Shown: positions 18,206 to 27,267, numbered from the stretch's first letter. The stretch is 45,976 nt of DNA from Peribacillus muralis (GCF_001439925.1 NZ_LMBV01000021.1:32338-78313); one strand, 5' to 3'. Numbers and translations: made by a program. Notes: generated by a model from the letters alone, not told the origin.

Positions 18206-19227
18206 TACATGACCACCTTATTTCTTTTGCCATAGGCAATAAGATTTTCTAATTTTGAAAGGGCGGAGCCGCTATCAAGGCTTTCCTTAGCCATGGAGAT
18301 TCCTTTTTTGATCGTTGCTGCCGTACCATGTGCGTATAACCCTAGGCCAGCATTCAACAAAACGGTATCTCGGTAAGCCCCTTTTTCCCCTTTTAGCAGG
18401 CGCAGCATGATATCGGCATTTTGTTTGGCATCGCCGCCCCTGATTTGACCGTTATCGTACACGGGCAGATCCACCTCTTCGGGATGCAGTGTAAACGGGA
18501 TGATATCCCCTTGCTCCAACAGAACGAGCGCGTTTTCCCCCTGCAGGCTTGCTTCATCCATGAATCCGGCGCCATTTATGACGATCGCGCGTGTTCTGCC
18601 TAATTTTCGGAGCACTTCTGCAAATAATTCGAGCATATCACGACGATTTATCCCTAATAATTGGGTGTCAAGCTGAACTGGATTCGTCAAGGGTCCGATT
18701 AAATTGAATATGGTCGGGATTTTCAATTCTTTTCTCACTTTCATGATCCTTGCAATATTAGGGTGGACGGATGGAGCAAATAGAAATGCTATCCCATTCT
18801 CCTCCAACAGTTCCTTTATCATCTCTGGTTCCAAGGACAAATTAACCCCCAGCTCTTCCAATACATCCGCACTGCCCGTTCTGCTTGAAATGCTGCGATT
18901 GCCATGTTTGGCAACCTTGACTCCTGCTCCAGCCAGTACAAAGGCCGATGTGGTACTTATATTGAAGCTTTGTGAGCCATCACCACCCGTACCGCAATTG
19001 TCCATTACACTTAGCGAGCTTGTTTGGAAACTCCTTGCTTCCTTTCTCATAACTTTAACAAGGCTTGCTATTTCACCTGCCGTTTCCCCTTTCGCTTTCA
19101 AGGCAATGATGAAAGCGGCCATTTCGCTTTCAGTGATATCTTTAGAAAATAACGCTTGGGCTGCTCTGCTCATCTCATCTTCCGTCAATGTTTGACGCTC
19201 TGCTAACTTTGCTAAATATTCCTTCAC
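18205..19227 (-). CDS. trpD: Anthranilate phosphoribosyltransferase
   Basis: The 340-residue enzyme transfers phosphoribose from PRPP to anthranilate. The PRPP/metal motif [14 protein letters not shown] lies near residue 80, with KHGNRS near 105. The start is a GTG at 19227 behind GGGGGAG. It follows trpG by 29 bases. Confidence 0.97.
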   Translation of the reverse strand: MKEYLAKLAERQTLTEDEMSRAAQALFSKDITESEMAAFIIALKAKGETAGEIASLVKVMRKEARSFQTSSLSVMDNCGTGGDGSQSFNISTTSAFVLAGAGVKVAKHGNRSISSRTGSADVLEELGVNLSLEPEMIKELLEENGIAFLFAPSVHPNIARIMKVRKELKIPTIFNLIGPLTNPVQLDTQLLGINRRDMLELFAEVLRKLGRTRAIVINGAGFMDEASLQGENALVLLEQGDIIPFTLHPEEVDLPVYDNGQIRGGDAKQNADIMLRLLKGEKGAYRDTVLLNAGLGLYAHGTAATIKKGISMAKESLDSGSALSKLENLIAYGKRNKVVM

Positions 19228-19256
19228 CGCTAACTCCCCCAGTCGTTGTTTTGAAA

Positions 19257-19862
19257 TTATAAGATGGATCGTTTTTTTTCTGATTGATAGGTCCCGGCAA
19301 TTTTATAAAATTGATGCAATAACTCCTTGCCGATTTTCGTCCCGATGGATTCAGGATGGAACTGCAGACCGTATAACGGGTACTCATCATGCTGTAACGC
19401 CATGATCTCCCCATCATCCACTGCTGCTGCCGTAACGATCAATTCTTTTGGCAGGCTTCCTCTTTCCACTACTAGGGAGTGATAACGCATGACAGGGAAT
19501 TGCAAGTCCTGATTCACAAATACCCCTGTACCATCATGCTCGATAACCGAGGTTTTCCCATGCATGATATGCTGTGCCCCAACCACATTTGCCCCAAAGG
19601 CTGCGCCAATCGCCTGATGCCCGAGGCAAATGCCCAAAAGGGGAACCTTCTTATGAAAATGACGAATGATTTCCATGCTGATACCAGCATCTTCCGGCCG
19701 TCCAGGGCCAGGGGAAATGACGATTGCCAGTGGATTCATATCCTCGATTTCGGCAATGGTGATTTCGTCATTCCTTTTCACGATGATGTCTTTCTCCACT
19801 TCCCCTAAATATTGATAAAGGTTGTAAGTGAACGAGTCGTAATTATCAATTAATAAAATCAT
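19257..19862 (-). CDS. trpG: Anthranilate synthase glutamine amidotransferase subunit
   Basis: The 201-residue class I amidotransferase releases ammonia from glutamine for TrpE. The catalytic cysteine is Cys79 in GICLGHQ, and the His-Glu pair is in LQFHPES. It overlaps trpE by four bases. B. subtilis lacks a trpG in its trp operon and uses PabA from the folate operon; a dedicated copy here means the enzyme is encoded wholly in the operon. Sharing with folate synthesis cannot be excluded. Confidence 0.95.
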   Translation of the reverse strand: MILLIDNYDSFTYNLYQYLGEVEKDIIVKRNDEITIAEIEDMNPLAIVISPGPGRPEDAGISMEIIRHFHKKVPLLGICLGHQAIGAAFGANVVGAQHIMHGKTSVIEHDGTGVFVNQDLQFPVMRYHSLVVERGSLPKELIVTAAAVDDGEIMALQHDEYPLYGLQFHPESIGTKIGKELLHQFYKIAGTYQSEKKRSIL

Positions 19863-21253
19863 TTTCTGTGAACCTCCATTAAAGCGCGAGCCTTATTTTG
19901 TGTTTCCTCATATTCCGTTTTCGGATCTGAATCATATACAATCCCTGCCCCCGCCTGTACATAGGCCTTGCCATCTTTAATGATCATCGTTCGAATCGCT
20001 AAAGCCATATCCAGGTCCCCACCAAAGCCCACGAATCCTATCGAGCCGGAATACACCCCGCGTTTGCAGTTTTCCAATTCATTGATCAGCTCCATTGCGC
20101 GAATCTTAGGGGCGCCTGATACTGTCCCGGCAGGAAGGCAGGCAGATAGTGCATCCAAACCCGTGAATCCTTCTCTAAGTGTTCCGCTGATTTTCGATGC
20201 AATATGCATCACATGCTGATACCTTTGAATTTCCATTTCCTCGGTAAGGTGAATCGATCCTATTTCACAAACCCTGCCAAGATCATTTCTTCCTAAATCA
20301 ACAAGCATCTTATGTTCAGCAAGTTCCTTTTCATCCATCAGCAAGCTCTTTTCAAAGCCTTTATCTTCTTCATCCGTTTTTCCTCTCGGGCGTGTGCCGG
20401 CAATCGGGTTAACATGGACAATCCCTGACGAAACACTGATCAAGCTTTCTGGAGAAGATCCGATAATGGTATATTCACCAAATTCAATATAAAACATATA
20501 AGGGGAGGGGTTGGCTAAACGCAGACGACGGTATGCATCGAATGGCTTTCCATCGAAGTCCGCTTTGAACCTCTGCGATAAAACCACCTGGAATACCTCT
20601 CCTGCCACTATTGCCTCTTTAACTTCGCGTACCATTTTCTCGAATTCTTCCTGTGTGAAATTCGATTCGAATTCCAAATATTCCGACGATATTTCCTTTG
20701 ATGGTTTGTTTGTCTGATTGATTGTTTCCTTCATCCGCAGCAAGCTTTTCTCACTGTCTTCCTCAGCAGTCAATAGATGTATCTTCTGGAGCACATGATC
20801 GAATATATACAGTTCCTTAAAAAAGAGAAAATGAGCATCCGGCATTTGCAGAGAATCAGGAGGCACTGAACCGATATTTTCGTATAAACGAATGATATCA
20901 TACCCCAAATATCCTACTGCTCCCCCGTTAAATGGCGGAATATTTACCGGGGTGTCCCCTATCTCCACCAACAATTCATTTTTCAGAAACTCAATGATGT
21001 TTGTGTTCTTTACGATCTGCCCACCTGTCTCGGTATCTTTTACATATACGTGGCCAGCAAGTGACGTTACCTCCAGATATGGATTCGAACCTAAGTACGA
21101 ATAACGTCCATTGTCATGATGGGAATTCGAGCTCTCCAATAAAAACCTTTGTTTTCCATCTAATTTCTGAAATATGGCGATCGGTGTATGAATATCGCCT
21201 TCAATAGTTTCCATTTTGAAGCGAAGCAGCTTTTTTTCATTCAAATTGTTCAT
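19859..21253 (-). CDS. trpE: Anthranilate synthase component I
   Basis: The 464-residue enzyme makes anthranilate from chorismate. The tryptophan feedback site LLESS is near residue 34, and the chorismate-binding core includes PIAGTRPRG and the later LPAGTVSGAPKIRAMELI. I chose the ATG at 21253 with TGGAGGG before it; the open frame reaches 21427, but that part lies in the T-box leader. It is the first gene of the operon. Confidence 0.97.
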   Translation of the reverse strand: MNNLNEKKLLRFKMETIEGDIHTPIAIFQKLDGKQRFLLESSNSHHDNGRYSYLGSNPYLEVTSLAGHVYVKDTETGGQIVKNTNIIEFLKNELLVEIGDTPVNIPPFNGGAVGYLGYDIIRLYENIGSVPPDSLQMPDAHFLFFKELYIFDHVLQKIHLLTAEEDSEKSLLRMKETINQTNKPSKEISSEYLEFESNFTQEEFEKMVREVKEAIVAGEVFQVVLSQRFKADFDGKPFDAYRRLRLANPSPYMFYIEFGEYTIIGSSPESLISVSSGIVHVNPIAGTRPRGKTDEEDKGFEKSLLMDEKELAEHKMLVDLGRNDLGRVCEIGSIHLTEEMEIQRYQHVMHIASKISGTLREGFTGLDALSACLPAGTVSGAPKIRAMELINELENCKRGVYSGSIGFVGFGGDLDMALAIRTMIIKDGKAYVQAGAGIVYDSDPKTEYEETQNKARALMEVHRK

Positions 21254-21343
21254 CAAAAATTCCCTCCAGATTGTTATAAGATCATGTGAACTCTTTTTGC
21301 GGTTTAATTGCCGACGCTTCTGCCTCAATCGAATTAAAATCCA

Positions 21344-21600
21344 TAAAAAAATCCCCTGCAAACACAAATATGTGCCTGCAGAGGACGGTATACCGCGGTG
21401 CCACCTCAAGTTGGAAAAACAAAGCATTTTTCCCGCTCAAGCAGGAAATCGAAATTTCCTGCCAACCCCTATAACGGCGGAAGCCGGGTTTCCCTACTTA
21501 TTTCAAGAAACCACTCATAAGTCCATTCATCCTTTTGTATCGTACCGGTTTCCACCTATCCCGGTTCTCTGTGACGAATCTAAAAGGATTACTACTCTTA
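21344..21600 (-). promoter_or_regulatory. Trp T-box riboswitch, proximal copy
   Basis: On the minus strand the stem I base (AAGAGTAGTAA), a specifier context GAA-TGG-AC (TGG at 21523-21525) and the T-box sequence GAGGTGGCACCGCGG (near 21392-21406) are present. The terminator is a hairpin with arms CTCTGCAGGCACA and TGTGTTTGCAGGGG plus seven T, at 21344-21385. Uncharged tRNA-Trp would favour the antiterminator and let trpE be transcribed. TrpE starts about 90 bases after the T-run. Confidence 0.93.
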
Positions 21601-21631
21601 ATCATAGATTTAATTATCAATTTCAAAAAAC

Positions 21632-21880
21632 GCAAAAAGGCCCCTCATCCAAAGGACGAGGAACCCGTGGTACCACCTTAATTAGCTAATTTAGCTCACT
21701 TTACGGCATGATTCTTCCCATGCCTATCTCCATTAACGATGAGATAATCGCCAAAGCCTACTCCGGCCATCCGTTTCGGTTTGGGGCTCGGAAGTCCATT
21801 CGCTTAAATTCGTACACCAGTTTTCAGCAACCACTGGCTCTCTGCAGAACAGCATTTAAGGTACTTTTCTTCGTCACAGC
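21632..21880 (-). promoter_or_regulatory. Trp T-box riboswitch, distal copy
   Basis: A second full T-box lies upstream in the same transcript. The stem I base GTGACGAAGAAAAGTA, the AGAGAGCC motif, the GAA-TGG-AC specifier (TGG at 21796-21798) and the T-box AAGGTGGTACCACGGG (near 21667-21682) are seen. Its terminator has arms CCTCGTCC/GGATGAGG followed by CTTTTT. Two T-boxes in series should tighten the response to tryptophan starvation. Confidence 0.93.
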
Positions 21881-21902
21881 CTTTATCTTTTTCTTGGTTA
21901 TT

Positions 21903-21931
21903 ATGTTAAAACAATCTTTGCAGTAAGTCAA
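21903..21931 (-). promoter_or_regulatory. Promoter of the trp operon
   Basis: On the minus strand TTGACT (21926-21931) and TAACAT (21903-21908) are spaced by 17 bases, a good sigma-A promoter placed about 25 bases upstream of the first T-box. Confidence 0.75.
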
Positions 21932-21958
21932 TAAAGTTTTCAAATAATTTTATGTTCT

Positions 21959-22231
21959 TCATTTCATTTTAAGCCAGTCGCCGTCCTCAAGTCCCTTTGC
22001 CTTCTTAATGACTTGATAGGCCGAATAAGTGCTGACCGACTCGAACTCATCCGTATATTTCTTTTCATCCGCTTTTCCCGGTACTATTTCCTTGAATCTG
22101 CGGTAGACTTTCATGAATGCTTCCTTTTGTATCTTATTCTCGTAAGCCTTTTCCACCGCTTCAAAAAATTTAATTACATCGACGATTTCGTCCGTTGACC
22201 AATCAAGGTCCATTGGATATTGATAATCCAT
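21959..22231 (-). CDS. yktA: UPF0223 family protein YktA
   Basis: The 90-residue helical protein matches YktA/UPF0223, with DYQYPMDLDWSTDEIVDVIK at the start. The function is unknown. The ATG at 22231 follows AAGGAG by 13 bases. It is 58 bases after the nitronate monooxygenase gene and ends about 28 bases before the trp promoter. In B. subtilis it adjoins yktB and speA. Confidence 0.92.
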   Translation of the reverse strand: MDYQYPMDLDWSTDEIVDVIKFFEAVEKAYENKIQKEAFMKVYRRFKEIVPGKADEKKYTDEFESVSTYSAYQVIKKAKGLEDGDWLKMK

Positions 22232-22289
22232 ACCTTATACACACTCCTTCTAGATTGTTTAATCCTGTTGTCCGGGAGACTATTACCTT

Positions 22290-23249
22290 TTAGTCTGTCC
22301 ATTTCGAGCGAATTGCCTCAGCTTGGCCGATGATTCGGCTGAATAGCTCAGCTGTCGTCGGTACATCATGTATCAGACCCATCACTTGTCCAGCCCAGGC
22401 ATATCCTTCTTCTTCAACACCATCATGGATATAACGCTGGTTCGCTTTGCCACTTATGTACTCCTTCAATTGCTCATATCCACCGTTTTCTTTTTCAATT
22501 TCAAGAATTTTATCAGTCCAGCCATTTGCGATTACCCGGGCCGGTGCACCGATTGACCGCTTAATGACAACGGTATCATTTTCCGTACCGGAAACCAAGG
22601 CATTTTTATATAATTCATGTGCATGTACACACTCCTTGACTGCAATGAACCTGGTTCCCATCTCGATCCCTTCAGCTCCAAGTGCCAATGCCGCCATTAA
22701 ACCGCGTCCATCACCAAAGCCCCCGGAAGCGATGACCGGAATTTTAACGGAATCAACTACTTGGGGAATCAATACGGAAGTTCCAATATCATCACGTCCT
22801 AAATGTCCTCCACCCTCCTGACCAACTACCATCACCGCGTCTGCGCCTAGCTGTTCTGCCTTCTCTGCTTGTCTTCTTGCAGCAACGAGCACCAGTTTTT
22901 TTACCGGCGTACCTTTAACGTTATCAAGAAATGGTGCAGGATTTCCACCCGTCACAGAAACAACTGCGATATCCTCTTTCATTGCTGCTTCCAGCATGTG
23001 TTCATAAGGTCTTCCATGCTGTCCTATTGCAAAGTTCACACCAAACGGTTTATCCGTCAATGCTTTCGTTTTCCTTATTTCATTGACCAATTGCTCTGGA
23101 CTGTCCAAGGACATCGCCGTCACCTGACCTAGCCCTCCTGCATTCGAAACGGCCGCTGCCAGTTCTGCGTAAGCTAAATGAGCCAATCCTCCTTGTACAA
23201 TCGGGTAATGTATTCCTAGCAAGTCGGTCACACGCGTATTCCAATTCAA
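22290..23249 (-). CDS. Nitronate monooxygenase family flavoenzyme
   Basis: The 319-residue FMN-dependent TIM barrel oxidises alkyl nitronates or related toxic compounds. Features of the family are PIVQGGLAHLAYAELAAAVS at the start, GQEGGGHLGRDD near 165 and IASGGFGDGRGLMAALALGA near 195. I chose the TTG at 23249 because AAGGGAG lies eight bases before; the open frame to 23330 adds a leader without conserved sequence. It could also be an enoyl-ACP reductase of the FabK type, which has a similar fold. It sits upstream of yktA on the same strand. Confidence 0.85.
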   Translation of the reverse strand: MNWNTRVTDLLGIHYPIVQGGLAHLAYAELAAAVSNAGGLGQVTAMSLDSPEQLVNEIRKTKALTDKPFGVNFAIGQHGRPYEHMLEAAMKEDIAVVSVTGGNPAPFLDNVKGTPVKKLVLVAARRQAEKAEQLGADAVMVVGQEGGGHLGRDDIGTSVLIPQVVDSVKIPVIASGGFGDGRGLMAALALGAEGIEMGTRFIAVKECVHAHELYKNALVSGTENDTVVIKRSIGAPARVIANGWTDKILEIEKENGGYEQLKEYISGKANQRYIHDGVEEEGYAWAGQVMGLIHDVPTTAELFSRIIGQAEAIRSKWTD

Positions 23250-23490
23250 ACTCCCCACTCCCTTTTTTATGGTAGTTTTCTTTGAATAAAGGCACATTTT
23301 CATTATGGCAAATATTGTTTCCTCAATCAATTTTTACACTTCTCGCTTTTCAGCTCTTTAAGAAAAAATCCTACACCCCTCCAAGTAAATGCTAAATTTT
23401 AATCGGTTGCTCCTTCCCCAATCAACCTAGAAACAAGATGATTTTTCATTTCAGGAAGGTAAATTGATGCTAGGCATTTATTACAAGACG

Positions 23491-23499
23491 TGCTATAAT
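23491..23499 (+). promoter_or_regulatory. Extended -10 promoter of speA
   Basis: TGCTATAAT provides an extended -10. No good -35 is visible at the standard distance. The leader of about 120 bases up to speA contains small inverted repeats (AGCG/CGCT and GGGAG/CTCCC). Confidence 0.45.
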
Positions 23500-23626
23500 T
23501 CATTTGTTTTATGTCTTTCCATAAGCTAACTAACGTTGCGAAAGCGGAGAAACGCTCGGTCATTATAGAGGGAGTCATCCTCCCCCATATTTCGTACCTA
23601 CTATATTGAAAAGGGGCCACAAATAA

Positions 23627-25084
23627 TTGTCACAGAATGAAACACCCTTATACACTGCCTTATTGCAGCATGCCAAAAAAAATCCCGTTCAATTCCATAT
23701 TCCTGGTCATAAAAAAGGAAAAGGAATGGACATTGATTTCCGTAATTTTATTGGAGAAAATGCATTATCCATAGATTTGATCAATATTGCACCACTCGAT
23801 GATCTCCACCAGCCGAAAGGGATCATTAAACAAGCACAAGACCTTGCTGCCAAGGCTTTCGGTGCCGATCACACGTTCTTTTCCGTTCAAGGAACAAGCG
23901 GAGCGATCATGACGATGGTCATGACGGTCTGCAGTCCTGGGGATAAAATCATCGTTCCACGGAACGTACATAAATCCGTCATGTCTGCGATCGTCTTTTC
24001 CGGAGCGGTTCCCGTTTTCATCAACCCTGAAATAGATAAAGAGTTGGGCATTTCACACGGTATCGCCATCGATGCCGTCGAAAAAACATTAAAGGAACAT
24101 AGTGATGCAAAAGGGTTGCTAGTCATCAATCCTACCTATTTCGGCATTTCCGCCGATTTGCAAAAAATCGTCGAAATGGCTCATTCCTACGAAATTCCAG
24201 TCCTGGTTGATGAAGCACATGGAGTCCATATTCACTTCCATGAAGACTTGCCAATGTCGGCCATGCAGGCTGGAGCGGATATGGCCGCAACGAGTGTTCA
24301 TAAACTTGGAGGATCGCTTACGGGAAGTTCGGTTTTAAATGTGAGAGATGGATTGGTTTCTGCAAACCGGGTGCAATCTATTTTGAGCATGCTCACTACC
24401 ACCTCAACCTCCTACATCCTTCTAGCTTCTCTGGATACGGCTAGAAGACAGCTTGCCACCGTAGGCAGGCAAATGATCGATGACGCCATCAATCTCGCAG
24501 GGTACATCCGGGAGGCCGTCAATGATATCCCTTATTTATATTGTGTCGGCAGTGAGATTCTCGGCAGTAAAGCTGCCTTCAGTTATGACCCTACAAAGCT
24601 GATCATTTCGATCAAGGAATTAAACATTACCGGATACGACGTCGAGAAATGGCTACGTGAGAAGCATAATATCGAAGTGGAACTTTCCGACTTGTATAAT
24701 ATCCTTTGTTTAATTACACCAGGAGACTCCAAAACGGAAGCGGACCTGCTGATCGCTGCCCTTAAGGACCTTTCGGATGAGTTTAAGGAAATGGCCGCCG
24801 AACATGAAAAAATCGAAGTCCTGCTCCCAGATACTCCACCGCTTGCGCTATCGCCAAGGGAGGCTTTTTATGCAGAGACCGAAGTGGTTCCAATCGAGGA
24901 ATCGGTCGGAAAAATCAGTGCTGAATTCATCATGGTCTATCCTCCGGGTATCCCGATCTTTATTCCTGGTGAGCTGATTACGGAAGATAATATCAGTTAT
25001 ATCAAAAAAAATATCGAGGCTGGCCTGCCTGTGCAAGGTCCAGAGGATCCAGAGATAAAATATTTACGCATCATTAAAAACTGA
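23627..25084 (+). CDS. speA: Arginine decarboxylase (PLP, fold type I)
   Basis: The 485-residue enzyme belongs to the Orn/Lys/Arg decarboxylase group of bacilli. The PLP lysine is Lys226 in TSVHKLGGS, and FHIPGHKKGKG and DEAHGVH are also family motifs. In B. subtilis the neighbouring homologue SpeA makes agmatine for polyamines; gene order supports that assignment. A lysine decarboxylase activity cannot be excluded by sequence alone. The start is a TTG at 23627 with AAGGGG before it. Confidence 0.93.
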   Translation: MSQNETPLYTALLQHAKKNPVQFHIPGHKKGKGMDIDFRNFIGENALSIDLINIAPLDDLHQPKGIIKQAQDLAAKAFGADHTFFSVQGTSGAIMTMVMTVCSPGDKIIVPRNVHKSVMSAIVFSGAVPVFINPEIDKELGISHGIAIDAVEKTLKEHSDAKGLLVINPTYFGISADLQKIVEMAHSYEIPVLVDEAHGVHIHFHEDLPMSAMQAGADMAATSVHKLGGSLTGSSVLNVRDGLVSANRVQSILSMLTTTSTSYILLASLDTARRQLATVGRQMIDDAINLAGYIREAVNDIPYLYCVGSEILGSKAAFSYDPTKLIISIKELNITGYDVEKWLREKHNIEVELSDLYNILCLITPGDSKTEADLLIAALKDLSDEFKEMAAEHEKIEVLLPDTPPLALSPREAFYAETEVVPIEESVGKISAEFIMVYPPGIPIFIPGELITEDNISYIKKNIEAGLPVQGPEDPEIKYLRIIKN

Positions 25085-25094
25085 TTGAATTCGC

Positions 25095-25126
25095 AAACCA
25101 AGGCAGTTAAACGCCTTGGTTTTTTT
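25095..25126 (+). terminator. Terminator of speA
   Basis: AAACCAAGGC pairs with GCCTTGGTTT and is followed by a T-run. It lies ten bases after the speA stop. Confidence 0.9.
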
Positions 25127-25175
25127 ATATAGTCATGTCAAAAAATTGGGCAAGGCAGCTTAGACAATCGATTTC

Positions 25176-25212
25176 AAAAAAAAGTGCTCCAGACTAAAAG
25201 TCCTGGAGCACT
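25176..25212 (-). terminator. Terminator of SR1
   Basis: AGTGCTCCAG and CTGGAGCACT form a stable stem with one bulge; on the minus strand eight T follow. It lies about 35 bases after the SR1P stop. Confidence 0.9.
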
Positions 25213-25248
25213 CTTGAATTCTATTAATCTTACAAAAGGTTTTCCATA

Positions 25249-25374
25249 TTATTTCTTAGAGGCAGCTGTTTCACAGCATTGGCAGTTGTGATTGTGTGTA
25301 TAAAGCACACTTACTTTTTCATCTTCAAAATGTTCAATCGTGCTATTGCAAGTTTGACATACGATAGTTCCCAT
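25249..25374 (-). CDS. SR1P-like GapA-binding peptide
   Basis: The 41-residue peptide begins MGTIVCQTCNSTIEHFEDEK, very close to B. subtilis SR1P, and has CxxC near residue 6 and CQCC near residue 31. SR1P binds GapA and helps it interact with RNase J1. This frame also carries a histidine-asparagine stretch (THNHNC) not seen in the B. subtilis peptide I recall. The ATG at 25374 follows AGGGAAGGGG. Confidence 0.9.
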   Translation of the reverse strand: MGTIVCQTCNSTIEHFEDEKVSVLYTHNHNCQCCETAASKK

Positions 25375-25418
25375 TTTTACAACCCCTTCCCTCTATATTG
25401 TATGCTCCATTTCATGAA

Positions 25419-25433
25419 TGTAACCGCTTTAAA
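25419..25433 (-). promoter_or_regulatory. cre-like CcpA site at the SR1 start
   Basis: TGTAACCGCTTTAAA matches the cre consensus TGWAANCGNTNWCA with one mismatch. It covers the expected transcription start, so bound CcpA would block transcription. Confidence 0.6.
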
Positions 25434-25436
25434 TGA

Positions 25437-25465
25437 ATTATAATATAACACATTTTGAATTTCAA
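25437..25465 (-). promoter_or_regulatory. SR1 promoter with candidate CcpN operator
   Basis: On the minus strand TTGAAA (25460-25465) and TATAAT (25437-25442) are 17 bases apart. Between them TGTGTTATATT (25442-25452) matches the CcpN operator consensus TRTGHYATAYW as I recall it, and it overlaps the -10. Repression by CcpN under glycolytic growth is known for B. subtilis SR1; its presence here is inferred. Confidence 0.7.
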
Positions 25466-25690
25466 GTTAAAAAGTATGACATATTAAAAAAACTTCGTAC
25501 ATATATCGCAACCCTGACCCGCGCTGAAATTGGGGCAATCACCTTTGTTTTAGCTGTTTGCGCCCCTTTCCGTTCTAACCGAAAAAAGGGGAAAAGTAAT
25601 TTTACCATGGAACTTACATATAGTTAGGTATATAAATCCACCATAAAATGTTAATATGTAGGTAAAACCTATGGAACAAGGAGGCGCCAA

Positions 25691-26125
25691 ATGACAGAAA
25701 ATGCGTATATCAAGCTCGTTCCCGAGTCGGTTAAAGCGACCATAACCATTGAAGATGTAAAAGAATTGCTTTCCTATTATCAAATGATCACGGCTAAAAC
25801 CGGAAAGCAATTGGATTGGGACTACGACAAAAAAGCATTTCCTTATGAAATGAAAGAACCTGAGAAAATGAAAGACAAGGCGATATATCTCCAAGCGAAA
25901 GAAGATCGTTACCATATGATTTTGATTGGTGTAGATCAGGAAATCGTTAAGGATGAAGATGGGCTGGAGCGAATCCAATCATATATTCAATTCACCCTTC
26001 CTGAAACGGCAACCTTCGGCGATAAAGGGAAAGCGAATGAATTATGCAAGTTCCTCGCAAAGAAGTTACAGGCTCAGCTCCATCTCTTTAATCAACGGGT
26101 TATGTACTATTATCCTAGGAAATGA
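25691..26125 (+). CDS. DUF1885-like protein
   Basis: The 144-residue soluble protein begins TENAYIKLVPESVKATITIE and looks like the DUF1885 family known from bacilli, which has no assigned function. I recognise it only tentatively. The ATG at 25691 follows a strong AGGAGG. The gene converges on the deacetylase gene and ends 26 bases from it. Confidence 0.7.
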   Translation: MTENAYIKLVPESVKATITIEDVKELLSYYQMITAKTGKQLDWDYDKKAFPYEMKEPEKMKDKAIYLQAKEDRYHMILIGVDQEIVKDEDGLERIQSYIQFTLPETATFGDKGKANELCKFLAKKLQAQLHLFNQRVMYYYPRK

Positions 26126-26130
26126 AAAAC

Positions 26131-26161
26131 CTGCAAAAGCAAAAAGTCAGCTCATGCAGGC
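26131..26161 (-). terminator. Possible terminator overlapping the deacetylase end
   Basis: CCTGCA and TGCAGG pair across a long loop, and TTTTT follows on the minus strand. The stem overlaps the last codons of the deacetylase gene. Support is modest. Confidence 0.4.
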
Positions 26162-26979
26162 GTTTCAATCAAGTTTGGATCAAGAATTTCATAGCCTTTC
26201 TTTTGAAAACCTTTCACAATATCCTCTATCGCTTCACTCGTCCATTTTCGGTCATGCATCAATAGGTTGGCACCGTTTCCTAAATAAGGACTGTTCAGCA
26301 TGATTTCTGTTAATGCATTTTTATCCTGATATTCTTTTTCCCAATCATATCCATATGTCCAATTCATGACCAACATTTTTTCTTTTCCAGCAACTTCCTT
26401 CGAATGATTGGTATTCGATCCAAACGGCGCCCTGAAATATTTAGGGCGTTCCCCGATAATCCCCTCAACTAAATTATTCAATTTAACGATTTCCCTCTCT
26501 TGTTCTTTTTCAGTCAATTCCGTTAAATTCACATGAGAATATGTATGGTTACCGATGGGAAAACCTAATTCATGAATTTCCTTCAGCATCGCTTTATTTG
26601 CATCATTTTCAAGAAAATGACCATTGACGAAAAATATCGCCGGAACCTTAAGTCGATGCAGGGTTTTGGCAATTTCTAGCGAATATTTATCAGGAGCATC
26701 ATCGAATGTTAACAAGACAACCTTCGGATCCGCATCGCCAATCGGCTCAAATGACCAAGTATCTTTATTGACTCTGTACTCTGCCTTAACCTTCTCTTCC
26801 GTATTTGCCGCCTTTGGTGCTTCTTCCTGCTCTTCTTTCTCTCGCTGGCCCTCATCTTGGGCGGATGCTGCCGTTTCCACGCTTTTGTGATTCTCTTTTG
26901 CGTGATTGGAATCTTGGCCAGTACACCCGATTAATAAAAGTGCAACACTCGTGAATAAAACCAAAACTTTGTTGATCAT
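26152..26979 (-). CDS. Polysaccharide deacetylase lipoprotein
   Basis: The 275-residue protein has a signal peptide ending in LLIGC, so it should be a lipoprotein anchored at Cys19. A low-complexity linker rich in Glu and Lys spans about residues 25-70. The NodB homology domain follows: LTFDDAPDKYS with the catalytic Asp and the metal Asp, HTYSHVNLTEL with the two metal histidines, and RAPFGSNT. The ATG at 26979 follows CGGAGG. It probably acts on peptidoglycan or another wall polymer; the substrate is unknown. Confidence 0.9.
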   Translation of the reverse strand: MINKVLVLFTSVALLLIGCTGQDSNHAKENHKSVETAASAQDEGQREKEEQEEAPKAANTEEKVKAEYRVNKDTWSFEPIGDADPKVVLLTFDDAPDKYSLEIAKTLHRLKVPAIFFVNGHFLENDANKAMLKEIHELGFPIGNHTYSHVNLTELTEKEQEREIVKLNNLVEGIIGERPKYFRAPFGSNTNHSKEVAGKEKMLVMNWTYGYDWEKEYQDKNALTEIMLNSPYLGNGANLLMHDRKWTSEAIEDIVKGFQKKGYEILDPNLIETPA

Positions 26980-27018
26980 GATACCTCCGTGGTTTGGTGT
27001 GTCTTAGCAAACCTGATT

Positions 27019-27267
27019 TCAATAAACGGGAACTAGCGTTTCCAAAAGGATTTGTAACAGCCCGTAGCATAATAGACTGATGACAGTAACAAGCATGGTT
27101 CTCTTATTGGATTTCAAAATTGTTTTACCAATGTAGATCGCTAAATACGAAAAAACCAAAAACATGAATACCTTGAAGACAAACCGATCATTAACGGAAA
27201 GCCATTCAACCAGTGTATAGCCGCTCCATACGATTAGTTGAAAGAGGATTACCAGATAATTTTTCAA
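27019..27267 (-). CDS. Small three-helix membrane protein, unknown
   Basis: The 82-residue product has three hydrophobic stretches (about residues 3-20, 28-46 and 56-76) with basic residues between the second and third. I do not recognise the family. The start is a TTG at 27267 with GGGG eight bases before; a GTG at 27276 is closer to the site. It lies 39 bases upstream of the deacetylase gene on the same strand and may be transcribed with it. Confidence 0.65.
   Translation of the reverse strand: MKNYLVILFQLIVWSGYTLVEWLSVNDRFVFKVFMFLVFSYLAIYIGKTILKSNKRTMLVTVISLLCYGLLQILLETLVPVY

Larger units (their letters stand above)
25176..25430 (-). ncRNA. SR1 dual-function small RNA
   Basis: The locus lies between speA and pdhD, where B. 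subtilis encodes SR1. It has a strong promoter at 25437-25465, an SR1P reading frame and an intrinsic terminator at 25176-25212, giving a transcript of about 255 bases. In B. subtilis SR1 base-pairs with ahrC mRNA and encodes SR1P, which binds GapA. The base-pairing segment was not checked here, so only the gene structure and peptide are supported. Confidence 0.8.

Noticed and set aside
21254..21427. N-terminal extension of trpE
   Set aside because: It covers the proximal T-box and its terminator, and the ATG at 21253 has a good ribosome site.
21254..21900. TRAP-type control of trp
   Set aside because: I saw no series of GAG/TAG triplets at regular spacing. The T-boxes explain the leader.
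23627..25084. Lysine decarboxylase
   Set aside because: The family covers both activities, but position next to SR1 and pdhD, as in B. subtilis, favours arginine decarboxylase.
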